NCBI GenBank assembly: GCA_900541865.1
Contig: UQLO01000023.1
Span: forward strand, 1 to 50,751
DNA: 50,751 nucleotides
Reading direction: 5' to 3'
Source: an uncultured Porphyromonadaceae bacterium
GTDB lineage: Bacteria > Bacteroidota > Bacteroidia > Bacteroidales > Muribaculaceae
Shown here: piece by piece, positions 16,162 to 23,889 of the stretch
How positions within the stretch are numbered: position 1 is the stretch's first letter
Layout of the letters: every line of letters starts with the position of its first letter
The notes under the pieces: model-generated
The model's database searches: none
Seen by the model: the letters and a program-made list of their open reading frames with translations, nothing else
What the model was told of the DNA's origin: nothing
Program-made: the position numbers and the translations under genes

Positions 16162-19100
16162 ATGTTCAACTTTACCCTGAAACGCACTGCCCTCAGCCTT
16201 CTGCTGACGGCGGCTGTTGCTGTGGGTGCTTCTGCCCAGACCTTCCTCTACGAAGGCATCTGCTACAAAGCCTCCGGCAATAAGCTCACCATTCTGGACC
16301 TTCACCCCGCCAAGGCCAAGGATACTCCCAAGCCCGAGAACGGCACCCTCCCGGAAAAATATACCGGCGATGTTGTCATCCCCGAGTCCATCACCTACAA
16401 CGGCAAGACCTACAAGGTGACTGAAGTAGGCACCACCGCCTTCAAGAACTCCGACATTACCTCCTTCACCTTTGCCAGCACCATCACCAAGGTCGGCAAG
16501 GGCATCTTCCAGGACTGCGCAAGCCTTACCAACGTGACCTTCTCGACCGGCCTTACCAAGCTGGGCCAGAACATGTTCAACGGCTGTACGGCCCTGACCG
16601 AGCTCACCATCCCTGGCGTGTTCTCCGACCTTCCGTCGGGTCTGCTCACCGGCTGTACCGCTCTGACCAAGCTCACCCTTGAGGAGGGCGAAACTCCCCT
16701 GAGCTTCGGCGTGAACGCCTTCGGTCTCACTTCTGCCGCCGAAGTGCCCGTCAAGGAGCTCTACCTCTACCACCAGGTCGACCTGGAAAAATACACCGAA
16801 ATGGCCAACAAGCCCTTCCGCGGCTGCACGGCACTGGAAACGGTCGTTATCGGCGGCAACGTCTCCGAAGTGCCCGCAAGCTATTTCGAGAACTGCGCGA
16901 ACCTCAAGAACGTCACCTTCCAGGGCGAAGCTCTCACCACCATCGGCACCAGCGTCTTCGCTGCCACCGCCATTGAGAACATCGCATTCCCCGAAGGCGT
17001 GAAGACCATCTCCAGCGGCATCCTTGCCAATGCAAGCCACCTCAACACCGTGACTCTGGGAAGCGCCGTAGAGACCATCGAGGCTCTCGCGTTCAAGGGT
17101 TCCACACTGGCTGCCATCAACTTCCCCGCCACGCTGACCTCCATCGGCGACATGGCCTTCTCGGGCACACAGCTCTCAGGCGCCATCAACCTTCCCGCCG
17201 AAGTCAAGACCATCGGCGCTCAGGCTTTCGCCTCCTGCCCCGGCATCACTTCCATGGCCATCCCCGCCGCCACCAAGCGCATCGGCGACGGCTTCGTGAT
17301 GGGCTGCTCCGCACTGGCTTCCTTCAGCGTCGACGCTGCCAGCGAGAACTACAGTACCGTAAACGACAATATGCTCCAGAGCAAGGACGGCGCCACCCTG
17401 GTAGCCGTTGCTCCCGCCGCCGGCCTTGAGGCCGTTGCCGGCAACTACACCGAGCTTGCTCCCTACGCCGCCTACGGCTGCACCACCGTCAAGAGCGCCA
17501 ACCTGCCCAACTGCACCACCTACGGCGACTACAGCCTCTATGGCGCGGGCCTCACCAGCCTCCGCCTGGCCGGTACCGTGGGCCGCTACGTGGCTGCCAA
17601 CAACACCGCCATGACCGCCCTCACCCTGGCTACTCCCGAAATTCCCGTCGGCGTGGCTCAGGGCAACACCGCGCTTACCGACGTTACCCTCCCCGAGGTT
17701 ATCACCGTTGTCAAGCAGGACGCTTTCAAGGGTTGCACCTCCCTTAAGGCCCTCCGTCTTGGCGGCTACCTGGCCATCCTCGAAGCCGACTGCTTCGCCG
17801 GCGCCGGCATCACCAGCCTCGAAGTAGCCTCCACCTTCCCGCCGGCCATGGCAGAAGGCGTGTTCACCGCTGAAAGCAACATCACCGCCACCGTTCCCGC
17901 CGACCTCGTCGACACCTACAAGGCAGCCGACGGCTGGAGCTACCTCAACATCGTAGGCGACGCCAACCTCGCCGCCCAGGGTGCCGACATGGGTATGCCC
18001 GCCGGCCTCTACTATGCCGGCGACGACGGCGTGCTCCACTGCACCTACGCCGACGGCCAGAGCGACACCTACGAAGTAGGCGACATCGCCCACACCTTCC
18101 AGCTGCTCGAGTACAGCAACCGCATCTACGGCGCATCGGCCGGCAAGAAGTTCGTCTACAGCGCCACCGGCTCCACCGACGGCGACGGCAAGCTCTTCTA
18201 CATCTCCAAGGTAGGCGGCCAGATTTTCCAGGCTGTCGTGCTCGACAACGCCGGCAACAACGCCTATAAGGATCCCTTCGGCCTCTATCTCTACGGCGAG
18301 GACCTCTACGTCAACGACCGCAACGTCTGCATCCGCAAGATTCCCGCTTCGGCAATCGCACTGCCCCAGAGCTACAAGTCCTGGATGGAAAACAACTGGC
18401 TCGGCTACTACGGCCAGCCCTGGACCTACGGCTGCATCAAGAGCGGCTTCGCAATCACCCAGACCACCGATGCCGCCGGCAATCCCGAACCCCTCTACTG
18501 GGTGGGCATGAAGTACAACGGCAACGGTATCTTCCGCTTCCGCGAAAAAGACATCATCGAAACCCTCGCCGAAGGCCAGCAGGGTCGTCCTCTGCCCGCC
18601 GAGGCTCCCTATCTGGTGACCCTGGCTCCCATCTTCACCACCTTCAACCTCGACGTTGCCAACGGCCACATGTACATCTACGTTGAGAAGATGAGCGACA
18701 ACACCCTGGCCGGTCTCTACCGCGTCAACATGGCCGACATCGAAGCCAACCCCAACCCTAGCTCCTTCGCAGCCCTCAACCCCGTGCTCATCGACGGCAG
18801 CCCCGTTAAGTACGAAGGCGCAGGCGCCAACGAGCACGTGGGCATCTCCCAGCTCGCCTTCGACGCAAAGGGCGAATACATGTACTGGTGCTACCGCGCT
18901 CCCGACAACGCCGAAGAAGCAGCCCTCACTCCCGACATCGAGAAGGGCCGCTACTCCTGGGCCGAGGAATACGACGCCAACAACCCCATGCACCACAGCG
19001 GCATCAAGCGCATCAAACTCGGTGAGGCCAACCCCACCGTCGAGATGGTAGTGCCCGGTGCAAGCGGCTACGGTATCGCCGTGGTTAACTACGAAGGCTC

Positions 19101-19347
19101 CACCAAGCCCGAATCCGGCATCCAGAACATCGTTGCCGCACAGGCCAACCTCGTAAGCTACGCTGCCGGTGTCATCACCGCCAACGAAGACGTTGAGCTC
19201 ACCGTCTACGCCACAACCGGCCTGATGGTAGCCCGCGTAAACCTCGCCGCCGGCGAAACCTTCGCCACCGCCGACCTCGCCGCCGGCGTATACGTAGTGG
19301 CAGCGAACTCCGCTTCTGCAGCCCAGACCTTCAAGATTGCCCTCTAA
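16162..19347 (+). CDS. Large secreted BspA-type leucine-rich-repeat protein
   Basis: 1061 residues. Signal peptide about 1-26 (ending GASAQ). From about 60 to 600 there are many BspA-type repeats with the IGxxAFxxCxxL-like pattern. Residues about 620-980 are a different, Tyr/Asp-rich beta domain that I do not recognise. The last 70 residues form the usual beta-rich export tail (ITANEDVELTVYATTGLMVARVNL). Codon use is strikingly restricted (GCC, AAG, ACC, CTC, GGC dominate), more so than in neighbouring genes, suggesting high expression. It has its own strong promoter and terminator. It shares family but not close sequence with the proteins at 97-2340 and 28565-29713. Probable surface or secreted adhesin-like role; ligand unknown. 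Confidence 0.85.
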   Translation: MFNFTLKRTALSLLLTAAVAVGASAQTFLYEGICYKASGNKLTILDLHPAKAKDTPKPENGTLPEKYTGDVVIPESITYNGKTYKVTEVGTTAFKNSDITSFTFASTITKVGKGIFQDCASLTNVTFSTGLTKLGQNMFNGCTALTELTIPGVFSDLPSGLLTGCTALTKLTLEEGETPLSFGVNAFGLTSAAEVPVKELYLYHQVDLEKYTEMANKPFRGCTALETVVIGGNVSEVPASYFENCANLKNVTFQGEALTTIGTSVFAATAIENIAFPEGVKTISSGILANASHLNTVTLGSAVETIEALAFKGSTLAAINFPATLTSIGDMAFSGTQLSGAINLPAEVKTIGAQAFASCPGITSMAIPAATKRIGDGFVMGCSALASFSVDAASENYSTVNDNMLQSKDGATLVAVAPAAGLEAVAGNYTELAPYAAYGCTTVKSANLPNCTTYGDYSLYGAGLTSLRLAGTVGRYVAANNTAMTALTLATPEIPVGVAQGNTALTDVTLPEVITVVKQDAFKGCTSLKALRLGGYLAILEADCFAGAGITSLEVASTFPPAMAEGVFTAESNITATVPADLVDTYKAADGWSYLNIVGDANLAAQGADMGMPAGLYYAGDDGVLHCTYADGQSDTYEVGDIAHTFQLLEYSNRIYGASAGKKFVYSATGSTDGDGKLFYISKVGGQIFQAVVLDNAGNNAYKDPFGLYLYGEDLYVNDRNVCIRKIPASAIALPQSYKSWMENNWLGYYGQPWTYGCIKSGFAITQTTDAAGNPEPLYWVGMKYNGNGIFRFREKDIIETLAEGQQGRPLPAEAPYLVTLAPIFTTFNLDVANGHMYIYVEKMSDNTLAGLYRVNMADIEANPNPSSFAALNPVLIDGSPVKYEGAGANEHVGISQLAFDAKGEYMYWCYRAPDNAEEAALTPDIEKGRYSWAEEYDANNPMHHSGIKRIKLGEANPTVEMVVPGASGYGIAVVNYEGSTKPESGIQNIVAAQANLVSYAAGVITANEDVELTVYATTGLMVARVNLAAGETFATADLAAGVYVVAANSASAAQTFKIAL

Positions 19348-19367
19348 AACAATCACACACTCATAGC

Positions 19368-19404
19368 AAGCAGCCGATCGCCTCGCGACCGGCTGCTTTC
19401 TTTT
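19368..19404 (+). terminator. Intrinsic terminator of the large LRR gene
   Basis: A stem of about 14 bp with one mismatch (19368-19398) is followed by TTTCTTTT. It lies 20 bp after the stop codon. Confidence 0.8.
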
Positions 19405-19425
19405 GGAATTGTAAAATGTAATTGC

Positions 19426-20010
19426 CCTCAACGTATGGACCGAGGGCTTCAGCCCTCGCCAATCCCGAAGGGAAGGCCAGCGAAAACAAAGGCCGGACAG
19501 GGCGTCAACGTCGCTCCCCGCCGCCGTTCCACCGCCACATTCCGCGCCCGCAAAGCGGTATCCCCTTGGGATGCTTTATACCGGCCGGATTTTTCCGACG
19601 GATGCATCCGTCGGTTAACGAGAAGCGGGGCGGCGTTGGCGCCCTCCCTGACGCCTCCTCCGATGGGGATGTCGGCGGAGTAAGCCATTGAGGGATAACC
19701 CCGTAGGGGTTCAATATAGTAGCGCGGGGTGACAACCCCGGGTATACGGGCCACCCACACGCATCGGCGACCCTGTAGGGGTCGAACTTTCGCGCATGGG
19801 TGCGCGAGGGCGGACCGTGTTCGACCCCTACGGGGTCGCTGATTTTCAGGAGGATGAGCTATCCAGGGGTTATCACCCCTGGCTACTCTCTTGAACCGCT
19901 ACGCGGTTCTCTTCCAACGGCTTGGGCTCGCCGGGCAGCGACCCATTATTGAACCGCTATGTGGTTCTTGTCGGGTGAATATGGAGCGGGGATTTGCAAT
20001 CCCCGCCGAC
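19426..20010. repeat. Intergenic repeat island with an array of short hairpins
   Basis: No credible gene in 19405-20199. It opens with a module (19426-19505) containing the CGAGGGCT-TC-AGCCCTCG hairpin that recurs inverted at 22401-22494. Then follow a perfect 20-bp palindrome (19595-19614) and hairpins with 6-9 bp arms and mostly 3-nt loops at 19697-19711, 19725-19740, 19768-19784, 19822-19838, 19863-19882, 19893-19909, 19951-19967 and 19986-20006. Open frames here have no coding character and are built from repeat sequence. AT-rich words (ATTTTACATT, TTTTAAATTTTA) close the region at 20069-20165. Confidence 0.75.
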
Positions 20011-20198
20011 GCGCCTACACTAACTTCTTCGCCTCGAAAGTAATCTTCGCCTGGTCGGCGGAGAAGTTGAAATGTAAAATTGGGGAGTGGGCAAAGGAGT
20101 GATGGGGCTGTGAGGTCCACCGAGGCCGACCATTTTACATTCTACATTTTAAATTTTACATTTCCCGAAGCCCCCTCATTTTGCATTTCCCCGAAATG

Positions 20199-20231
20199 GA
20201 AAAAGCCGGAATCGTGTAAGCGAATTCCGGC
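20199..20231 (-). terminator. Terminator of the tRNA-Glu/rpsT transcript
   Basis: On the minus strand an 8-bp GCCGGAAT/ATTCCGGC stem (20231-20224 with 20212-20205) is followed by TTTTT, just past the 3' end of the second tRNA-Glu. Confidence 0.8.
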
Positions 20232-20235
20232 GTTG

Positions 20236-20307
20236 TAGCCCATAGGAGAATCGAACTCCTCTTTCAAGAATGAAAATCTTGCGTCCTAACCGATAGACGA
20301 ATGGGCC
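20236..20307 (-). tRNA. tRNA-Glu (UUC), distal copy
   Basis: 72 nt. Acceptor GGCCCAT pairs with ATGGGCT (first pair G-U), discriminator A. The anticodon loop reads TTTTCAT within a CAAGA/TCTTG stem, giving anticodon UUC. The T-arm contains GTTCGATTC. CCA is not encoded. Identical to the copy at 20774-20845. Confidence 0.95.
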
Positions 20308-20415
20308 ATGGTGGCAGTTGAAACTGCCTATATATTCGGCAGCGCGCTCCCCGAGGGGATGCTATCGCGGTGGTCGGCCTGTGAGCTCAACTTCGCCGCT
20401 GCCGCAAGGTGCTTG

Positions 20416-20673
20416 TCAGGCAGCCAGTTTGGCGATGTGCTTGGCGAGCTTGCTCTTGAGGTTGGAAGCCTTGTTCTTGCTGATGGTGTTCTTAGCGGCA
20501 AGGCGGTCCAGAAGGGCAACAACCTGGGGATAGAGAGCGAGTGCCTCGGCTTTGCTGGTGAGCTTGCGGAGCTTGCGCACGGCGTTGCGGGCGGTCTTGG
20601 CATAGTAGCGGTTGCGCAGACGGCGGCTCTCGGTCTGGCGGATGCGCTTTTCAGAGGATTTGTGGTTTGCCAT
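20416..20673 (-). CDS. rpsT: 30S ribosomal protein S20
   Basis: 85 residues starting MANHKSSEKRIRQ, with S20-type Lys/Arg/Ala-rich composition and the typical RNRYYAKTARNAVRKLR helix and C-terminal IHKNKAS-like ISKNKASNLKSKLA. The ATG at 20673 gives the standard length; longer in-frame starts would run into the upstream tRNA. S20 binds 16S rRNA in the 30S body early in assembly. It lies between two identical tRNA-Glu genes on the same strand and is probably in one transcript with them. Confidence 0.96.
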   Translation of the reverse strand: MANHKSSEKRIRQTESRRLRNRYYAKTARNAVRKLRKLTSKAEALALYPQVVALLDRLAAKNTISKNKASNLKSKLAKHIAKLAA

Positions 20674-20773
20674 GAGTATGCAAATATGTCTTTTTAGTCT
20701 TTCTGTTGATTCGTAATTGCAGCCCCTGCCGCTGCTGCGCTTTGTCAAGCTGGCGCGTCGGGGACCGAAGTGG

Positions 20774-20845
20774 TAGCCCATAGGAGAATCGAACTCCTCT
20801 TTCAAGAATGAAAATCTTGCGTCCTAACCGATAGACGAATGGGCC
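20774..20845 (-). tRNA. tRNA-Glu (UUC), proximal copy
   Basis: 72 nt, identical to 20236-20307, anticodon UUC. Its 5' end is about 18 nt from the promoter's -7 box, so it is the first element of the tRNA-rpsT-tRNA transcript. CCA is not encoded. Confidence 0.95.
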
Positions 20846-20862
20846 TTGCGCGTTTTGCGAGT

Positions 20863-20893
20863 GCAAATATACGCACTTTTTCAAAAATGACAA
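20863..20893 (-). promoter_or_regulatory. Promoter of tRNA-Glu, rpsT, tRNA-Glu
   Basis: On the minus strand TTG (20893-20891), 19 bp, then TATATTTGC (20871-20863). No other promoter is obvious before rpsT. Confidence 0.75.
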
Positions 20894-21034
20894 TGTGATG
20901 AATGTGGTTGGACTGCGATTTTAACATTATTTCACCAAATAATCCCTCAAATTCCGTCTTTTGGCATAATCAGCGGCCTCTTCGGGCCGTTATCCTTATG
21001 TCGGGTCGCACCTGCGCCCCTTGCACTCTGCCCT

Positions 21035-21781
21035 ATGTTCACGCATCTACAATGCATAGCTCTTCGGCGCACACCGGTGTCCGACTCCAGGGTACTCCTC
21101 AATGTGTGGAGCCGCCAGGCGGGTCCGCTGACGCTGGCTTTTCCGGCCGGTTCAGGGCGCGAGGCCCGTCGGCGGCGAGCCTTGTGCGGCCCGATGGCTA
21201 TTTTCGAGGGTGCGGCCGATGTGCGCCCCGGCCGCGAGGTCGTTTCTATGCGTGACTTCATGCCGCTGCCCGGCTCGGTTGCGCTTGCTGCGCCCGATGT
21301 GCCCCGCGATATGGTTGCCGCCTTCCTGGCCGAGCTGCTCTCGGCGCTGCTGCGGCGGTCGTCGCCCGACGCGGACCTGTCGGACTATCTCTTCGCCGGA
21401 GCCACACGCCTGGGCTCGGCGACTTGTTCGCCGGCAACATTCCACCTCGAGTTTCTGGCCGGGCTGACGGCGCCGATGGGAATAGCTCCCGACCTCAGCG
21501 CAGCGGGGCCCGGAATGATCTTCGACATGCGCGAGGCCTGCTTCCGGCCGTCGATGCCACTCCACCGCGATGTTCTCGAGGGCGACGATGCAGCGTATTT
21601 CGCTGCGCTCGTGCGCGCGTACAACAATATAATGCCGGGAGCCGACGGCTCGCCCGAGGCGCTCGCGGCACCGCGCGACCGCCGTATGCGCACCCTGCAG
21701 GGCCTGCTCGATTATTACGCCATCCACTTGGGCGCATTGCCCCCGCTGAAGAGCCTCGAGGTGCTCAGAGGGCTATTCTGA
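21035..21781 (+). CDS. recO: DNA repair protein RecO
   Basis: 248 residues, normal for Bacteroidota RecO. The N-terminal OB-fold strand pattern (LQCIALRRTPVSDSRVLLNVWS) is followed by an Ala/Leu-rich helical domain with FHLEFLAGLTAPMGIAPDL, matching RecO's F-L...LG..P pattern. The zinc-binding cysteines of some RecO proteins are absent. RecO anneals single strands and, with RecF (9416) and RecR, loads RecA. Divergent neighbourhood of rpsT and recO is common in Bacteroidales. No clear promoter motif is seen upstream in 20894-21034. Confidence 0.85.
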   Translation: MFTHLQCIALRRTPVSDSRVLLNVWSRQAGPLTLAFPAGSGREARRRRALCGPMAIFEGAADVRPGREVVSMRDFMPLPGSVALAAPDVPRDMVAAFLAELLSALLRRSSPDADLSDYLFAGATRLGSATCSPATFHLEFLAGLTAPMGIAPDLSAAGPGMIFDMREACFRPSMPLHRDVLEGDDAAYFAALVRAYNNIMPGADGSPEALAAPRDRRMRTLQGLLDYYAIHLGALPPLKSLEVLRGLF

Positions 21782-21853
21782 GAGTTATAAAAGGCCAAAT
21801 TATTTGTCAAAAGGGAGAAAAACGCAAAAAATCGCAATTTTTTTCACAAAATA

Positions 21854-21886
21854 TTTGGTCAGTTCAAAAAACAGGCGTAACTTTGC
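21854..21886 (+). promoter_or_regulatory. Promoter of tRNA-Asp
   Basis: TTTG at 21854-21857, 20 bp, then TAACTTTGC at 21878-21886, 45 bp before the tRNA. Confidence 0.78.
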
Positions 21887-21930
21887 ATCGCAAAAGCAAA
21901 AGAGCTAATGCCTCTCCACCAAAACCAAAC

Positions 21931-22004
21931 GGTGTGGTAGTTCAGCTGGTTAGAATACCTGCCTGTCACGCAGGGGGTCGCGGGTTCGAGTCCCGTCCAT
22001 ACCG
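21931..22004 (+). tRNA. tRNA-Asp (GUC)
   Basis: 74 nt. Acceptor GGTGTGG/CCATACC, discriminator G as expected for Asp. Anticodon loop CTGTCAC gives GUC; T-arm GGTTCGAGTCC. CCA is not encoded. Confidence 0.96.
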
Positions 22005-22019
22005 CAAGAGGAGAGAGGA

Positions 22020-22065
22020 GAATGAGAAATGCTTATCTTCGGATTTCGTTTCTCATTCTTTTTTT
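22020..22065 (+). terminator. Terminator between tRNA-Asp and tRNA-Arg
   Basis: A perfect 10-bp stem GAATGAGAAA/TTTCTCATTC (22020-22029 and 22049-22058) has an inner ATC-TTCG-GAT tetraloop stem and a run of seven T. It should end the tRNA-Asp transcript, leaving tRNA-Arg dependent on read-through or an unseen promoter. Confidence 0.75.
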
Positions 22066-22071
22066 GCTTAT

Positions 22072-22143
22072 GGCCCTGTAGTTCAACGGATAGAATAGAG
22101 GTTTCCTAAACCTTAGATTGGGGTTCGATTCCCCACGGGGCTA
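22072..22143 (+). tRNA. tRNA-Arg (CCU)
   Basis: 72 nt. Acceptor GGCCCTG/CGGGGCT, discriminator A. The anticodon stem GAGGT/ACCTT encloses the loop TTCCTAA, giving CCU. T-arm GGGGTTCGATTCCCC. CCA is not encoded. Confidence 0.93.
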
Positions 22144-22186
22144 CTACTTTTCCACCTCCGGGGAAATATGCAGTCCCCTCCGGGGA

Positions 22187-22600
22187 AATGTAAAATTTAA
22201 AATGTAGAATGTAAAATGGGAGGCCCCAAGGAGGGCGAGCTTCCAGCTCGCAAGCCGCGAAAGGGCTCGCCAACGCATGGACCGAAGGCTTCCTCAAAAG
22301 TATGGGGGATTTGGAATCCTCGCCGACCGGCCGGTGCTATCATCCCGCTGCGAGAGACGGCGAAATCGTTAACCGTCGGATATATCCGAGCTAACATCCG
22401 GCGGGGCGGTGTTCCCGCCCTGTTCGGTCTTGGTTTTTGCTGGACTTCCCTTCGGGATTGGCGAGGGCTGAAGCCCTCGGTCCATACGTTGAGGGCGGTT
22501 TCGCGGGCTTTCGCGCCCTTTCGCGGCTTGCGAGCTGGAAGCTCGCCCTCCTTGGGCCTCCTCCATTTTGCATTTTAAATTTTTCATTTGGCGGGCGGGT
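22187..22600. repeat. Intergenic mosaic of dispersed repeats
   Basis: No credible gene in 22144-22669. From left to right: AT-rich words (22187-22216); hairpin module copy, inverted (22227-22265); a fragment beginning ATGGACCGAAGGC (22276); a CGTTAACCGTCGGAT segment like 19595-19620; the inverted second copy of the 19426-19505 module (22401-22494); another hairpin module copy (22513-22555, palindrome 22530-22546); and AT-rich words (22567-22590). Open frames here consist of repeat sequence only. Confidence 0.75.
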
Positions 22601-22611
22601 GCTGATTTTTA

Positions 22612-22643
22612 TTTGTGCATTTGGCAAAAGAGGCGTAACTTTG
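22612..22643 (+). promoter_or_regulatory. Promoter of the MalY/PatB-like gene
   Basis: TTTG at 22612-22615, 20 bp, then TAACTTTG at 22636-22643; 26 bp before the ATG at 22670. Confidence 0.75.
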
Positions 22644-22669
22644 TAGTCCATCATGCACTTGAATCAGCC

Positions 22670-23875
22670 ATGACACAATACAATTTTGACTGTATCATCG
22701 ACCGCCACGGCACTTCGGCGGTGAAAATCGACCGACTGGACGCCGTCTTCGGTCGCCATGACCTTACACCTCTGTGGATTGCAGACCTCGACTTCGCCGT
22801 ATGCCCCGAAATCACCGAGGCCCTCATCAAGCGCTTCAACCATCCCGTATTGGGCTACTCGGAGGCATCGGACGGCTACTGGAATTCCATCATCGACTGG
22901 AATCTTCGTCGCCACGGCTTCAGCATAGGGCGCGACGAGCTCTCGTTCATACCCGGCGTGGTGAAAGGCATTGCCTTGTGTGTCAACTACTTCACCAAGC
23001 CCGGCGATGGAGTGGTGATTCAACCGCCGGTCTACACGCCTTTCCGCACCGTCGTCGAAGGCAACGACCGTCGCGTGGTCGAGAATCCGCTGATTTTCGA
23101 CGGTGAGAACTACACGATGGACCTCGACGGCCTCGAAGCCGTCGTCGAGGAGCATAAGCCGAAGATGCTCGTGCTCTGCAATCCCCACAACCCCATTGGC
23201 ATACAGTGGGATGCGGAGACTATGGCTCGTCTTGCCGCCATATGCCGCCGTCACGGCGTGATAGTGGTCAGCGACGAAATCCACGGCGACCTTATGCTCG
23301 GCGGCCGCCGGCATATACCTTACCTGAGTGTGAGCGACGACGCCCGCGCCACCGGAGTCATGCTCGGCGCACCCTCCAAAACTTTCAATATTCCGGGTCT
23401 GGTGAGCTCATGGATGGTTGTGAAAAATCCGGAGTTGCGCCGACCGTTCTACAAATGGCTCGAGGTCAACGAATTCAATTCGCCCGTGATGATTTCCACC
23501 ATCGGTGCCGAGGCTGCCTACACCACCGGCGAGGCATGGCTTGACCAAATGCTCGACTACGTACAGGCCAACATCGACTTCGTTGTCGACTACTGCGAGC
23601 GCCACATCCCGCGCCTTAAGGTCGTCCGTCCGCAGGCTTCCTTCCTGCTGTGGCTCGACTTCCGCGAGCTGCTCAGCTGTCAGACCGAAATCATGGACCT
23701 ACTGCTCGACAAAGCCCACCTTGCCCTCAACGACGGCACTATGTTCGGCACCCAGGGCGCAGGCTTCGCGCGCCTCAACATCGGCACTCCCCGATGCGTT
23801 CTCGCCGGTGCTCTGGAGAGCCTCCGCGAGGCCGTTTGCACCGACTGCCGCTGCAAATCCGGTGCGACAGAGTGA
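22670..23875 (+). CDS. MalY/PatB family PLP-dependent aminotransferase (putative C-S lyase)
   Basis: 401 residues from the ATG at 22670, placed just after the promoter; an earlier in-frame ATG lies upstream of the promoter and is rejected. Fold-type I motifs: PLWIADLDF (35-42), NPHNPIG (171-177), SDEIHGDL (201-208) and the PLP-lysine in GAPSKTFNIPG (Lys237). SDEIHxDL and SKTFN are characteristic of the MalY/PatB group, whose members cleave cystathionine or other cysteine conjugates and sometimes transaminate. The substrate is not determined by sequence. 14 bp separate it from aroA. Confidence 0.87.
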   Translation: MTQYNFDCIIDRHGTSAVKIDRLDAVFGRHDLTPLWIADLDFAVCPEITEALIKRFNHPVLGYSEASDGYWNSIIDWNLRRHGFSIGRDELSFIPGVVKGIALCVNYFTKPGDGVVIQPPVYTPFRTVVEGNDRRVVENPLIFDGENYTMDLDGLEAVVEEHKPKMLVLCNPHNPIGIQWDAETMARLAAICRRHGVIVVSDEIHGDLMLGGRRHIPYLSVSDDARATGVMLGAPSKTFNIPGLVSSWMVVKNPELRRPFYKWLEVNEFNSPVMISTIGAEAAYTTGEAWLDQMLDYVQANIDFVVDYCERHIPRLKVVRPQASFLLWLDFRELLSCQTEIMDLLLDKAHLALNDGTMFGTQGAGFARLNIGTPRCVLAGALESLREAVCTDCRCKSGATE

Positions 23876-23889
23876 CTAATCGCCAATCA

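Noticed and set aside
17176..19431. Long open frame opposite the large LRR gene
   Set aside because: An artefact of the strongly biased codons of the real gene; no start context, promoter or family.
19422..19760. Small genes on both strands in the repeat island
   Set aside because: They are translations of dispersed repeats found again at 22.2-22.6 kb and 39.2 kb.
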